Made by a program: the position numbers and the translations under genes. From contig NZ_AP031496.1 of the NCBI RefSeq assembly GCF_042850945.1, positions 310,001-374,000 of the forward strand: 64,000 nucleotides of DNA. The letters are read 5' to 3'. The DNA is from Halioxenophilus aromaticivorans. GTDB taxonomy: Bacteria > Pseudomonadota > Gammaproteobacteria > Pseudomonadales > Cellvibrionaceae. The notes under the pieces were generated by a model, which saw nothing but the letters and a program-made list of their open reading frames with translations, searched no databases and was not told the origin of the DNA. Every line of letters starts with the position of its first letter. The stretch's first letter is position 1. Below, piece after piece: positions 62,623 through 64,000 of this stretch.

Positions 62623-64000
62623 CTTGTTCCAGTGTTAACAAAAAGCCATCACGGCGGTCAAAATAGTGCTCATCGGTAATGGGTTCACTAGGTTCAATGC
62701 GCAGTTTAAATCCGGCTGCGCAATGGTCGGCGCCGCCCAATTCAATAATGTGGCTTAGCGCTAACAGATCGGTGGCACTGTTGATAGGAAGGTTGCGGCT
62801 GTCGATATGGTTACCGGCATCCAGAGCGTTGCGCAAATAATCTCGCATGGCACCGCCATTAATATTGAATGCTTTTTCCAGTAACTGTTGGACGGCTAAC
62901 TCTCGTCGAATTTGGTCATCAGGAGCATCCAATTCATGGATCTGGCTCTGCACCGTGCGTTTTGGTGCTCTTTCACGCAGGAGAACCTGTGCAGGGTCTA
63001 TCAACCCAAAACTGACGCCGGCCATTGCATTACCAGCGGTTTCCATGCTGCGCTGGAAGTCGGTTTCATCCAAGTCCGATAATTTTCGGCACAAACCCAC
63101 TAAGTCGCTGTGCTGTTGGTTGTGCAGGTAGCTCAGCTGCTGAATGATGATTTTGGCCCGCCGAGTAAAGCCTTGCAGGGCTCGGCGCAACGCCGGCAAC
63201 ATGATCTCAGCGGCGTTACGCATACGAGTTTCGATGCTTTCGAGCAGCTGGAACAATACCGAGCTATCCTGGCTAACGATTAGCTCCGGCGCCACCCGGC
63301 GCAGCTCAAGCTCGGCGTTTCTTTTCCACGCTTTGGGCCGTTTTCTAATCTTATCGATGGTGCTCTGAATGCGATCTCGGTGTTTTTCGACGCTGTCTGC
63401 CGACATCCTTACGGCAACGTCTGGCTGGAATCGTTTTTCCATAAAGTCGAAAAATTGATCACTGGCTTGCTGCACCAGCTGCTGGGCTTCCACCTCTTTC
63501 ACTAGCTCGCGCTTGCGTTCCTCCAGCTCTGCAATAATGTCGGAAAAATCTGAAATAATGCGCTCTGAATGCTCGTGGGCGTCGATGAGATCGTATACCT
63601 CTCCACGGTCTAGGAATGCCACTAAGGAATTCAGGGTATTACGAGTGTTACGGTGGCGAGTGCGAACACTGCGGCCATCCACCTCAACCAGTGTTTGAGT
63701 GAACAGCCGGCCAGTTCGGCTAAAGGGGTAGGTGGACTGAAAGGAGGCTTCGTCCTTATCGCGCTTTAACCAGCCATGCTCCACCAAAGAATTGAGAATC
63801 CAGCCGGCTTGTTCGCGGTTACCGCTAAATCGGCCGACGTCATCGTTGCCCTCAAGCACTGGCGCACGCTCCAAGGCCTCCACAAACACATCCAGCACCT
63901 GATCCCGTTTCAGGGATTCACCATAGTCGGCCTGGGAGCTGTAAAGCCGTTCGTGCAACAAACGTAGGCATTCCACCACTTGTTCACGGTACTTGCCGGT
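62609..64000 (-). CDS. MksF/JetA kleisin-like subunit (5' end outside window)
   Basis: Kleisin-type component of the condensin. The frame is open to the window edge (TGKYREQ precedes the GTG at 63979), so the real start lies beyond base 64000; 463 codons are visible. A winged-helix-like N-terminal part (QAGWILNSLVEHGWLKRDKD) is followed by helical and coiled segments (DFSDIIAELEERKRELVKEV) and a middle region ending in QLLEKAFNINGGAMRDYL. These resemble Wadjet JetA/MksF proteins (DUF3375/DUF5716 type). It overlaps jetB by 14 bases. Whether a JetD/MksG gene lies upstream cannot be seen. Confidence 0.82.
   Translation of the reverse strand, partial: TGKYREQVVECLRLLHERLYSSQADYGESLKRDQVLDVFVEALERAPVLEGNDDVGRFSGNREQAGWILNSLVEHGWLKRDKDEASFQSTYPFSRTGRLFTQTLVEVDGRSVRTRHRNTRNTLNSLVAFLDRGEVYDLIDAHEHSERIISDFSDIIAELEERKRELVKEVEAQQLVQQASDQFFDFMEKRFQPDVAVRMSADSVEKHRDRIQSTIDKIRKRPKAWKRNAELELRRVAPELIVSQDSSVLFQLLESIETRMRNAAEIMLPALRRALQGFTRRAKIIIQQLSYLHNQQHSDLVGLCRKLSDLDETDFQRSMETAGNAMAGVSFGLIDPAQVLLRERAPKRTVQSQIHELDAPDDQIRRELAVQQLLEKAFNINGGAMRDYLRNALDAGNHIDSRNLPINSATDLLALSHIIELGGADHCAAGFKLRIEPSEPITDEHYFDRRDGFLLTLEQDDNH

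Noticed and set aside
1..64000. tRNA, rRNA, CRISPR arrays, insertion sequences
   Set aside because: None were recognised on reading both strands; the only tandem array is the heptamer repeat at 9173.

Overview
The window looks like chromosomal DNA of a marine, polysaccharide-degrading gammaproteobacterium of the Cellvibrionales type. This is an inference from gene content: an MSHA-like type IV pilus operon, two TonB-dependent receptors, a rhamnogalacturonan/pectin utilisation locus and a catabolic island rich in SDR and VOC enzymes. No rRNA, tRNA, insertion sequence or CRISPR array was recognised.

Region 1 (2-11797, + strand) is a tightly overlapping MSHA/type IV pilus-like operon: secretin (5' end cut by the window), TPR protein, assembly ATPase with a c-di-GMP-binding type N-terminus, platform protein, a PilM/PilN-like fusion, PilO-like and PilP-like proteins, an 11-copy 7-bp tandem repeat, a PilX-like protein and two prepilins. 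A strong hairpin closes it.

Region 2 (11853-31190) is a catabolic island. It has a TonB receptor, an extradiol-type VOC dioxygenase, a Rieske ferredoxin, an FAD hydroxylase, four SDRs or epimerases, a LysR regulator, a FAH-family hydrolase, an alpha/beta hydrolase, a second VOC protein, a histidinol-dehydrogenase paralogue, an ABM-domain protein, a cupin, a phytoene-dehydrogenase-like flavoprotein and an MFS transporter. The set fits ring hydroxylation, ring cleavage and hydrolysis of an unidentified cyclic or aromatic compound. Two genes carry single-base frameshifts.

Region 3 (31290-54680) is a rhamnogalacturonan-I/pectin utilisation locus. It has an IclR-type regulator, a Tat-exported PL26-like exo-lyase, a GH105 unsaturated uronyl hydrolase, a GPH sugar symporter, KduD, L-rhamnose mutarotase, a DUF1961 protein, a tandem CE12-like acetylesterase, a 1328-residue LamG protein of unknown activity, a small LamG protein, a GH28 enzyme, a TonB receptor and KdgF. 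A two-subunit molybdenum oxidoreductase sits inside it. A shared palindrome (GTTCATATTTGAAC type) lies in front of the regulator, the lyase and the receptor/kdgF pair and is probably the operator of the IclR protein. The inferred flow is: receptor uptake, periplasmic deacetylation and depolymerisation, symport, then unsaturated galacturonate through KdgF and KduD and rhamnose through RhaM.

Region 4 (54894-58170) is a small module: LysR regulator, EthD-like protein, deazaflavin-nitroreductase-family protein and FAS1-like/MaoC dehydratase. A possible GH28 C-terminal remnant lies at its border.

Region 5 (58225-64000, - strand) holds a MksFEB/JetABC condensin operon (Wadjet-type core). Its first gene runs off the window, and no JetD/MksG nuclease gene lies on the visible 3' side.
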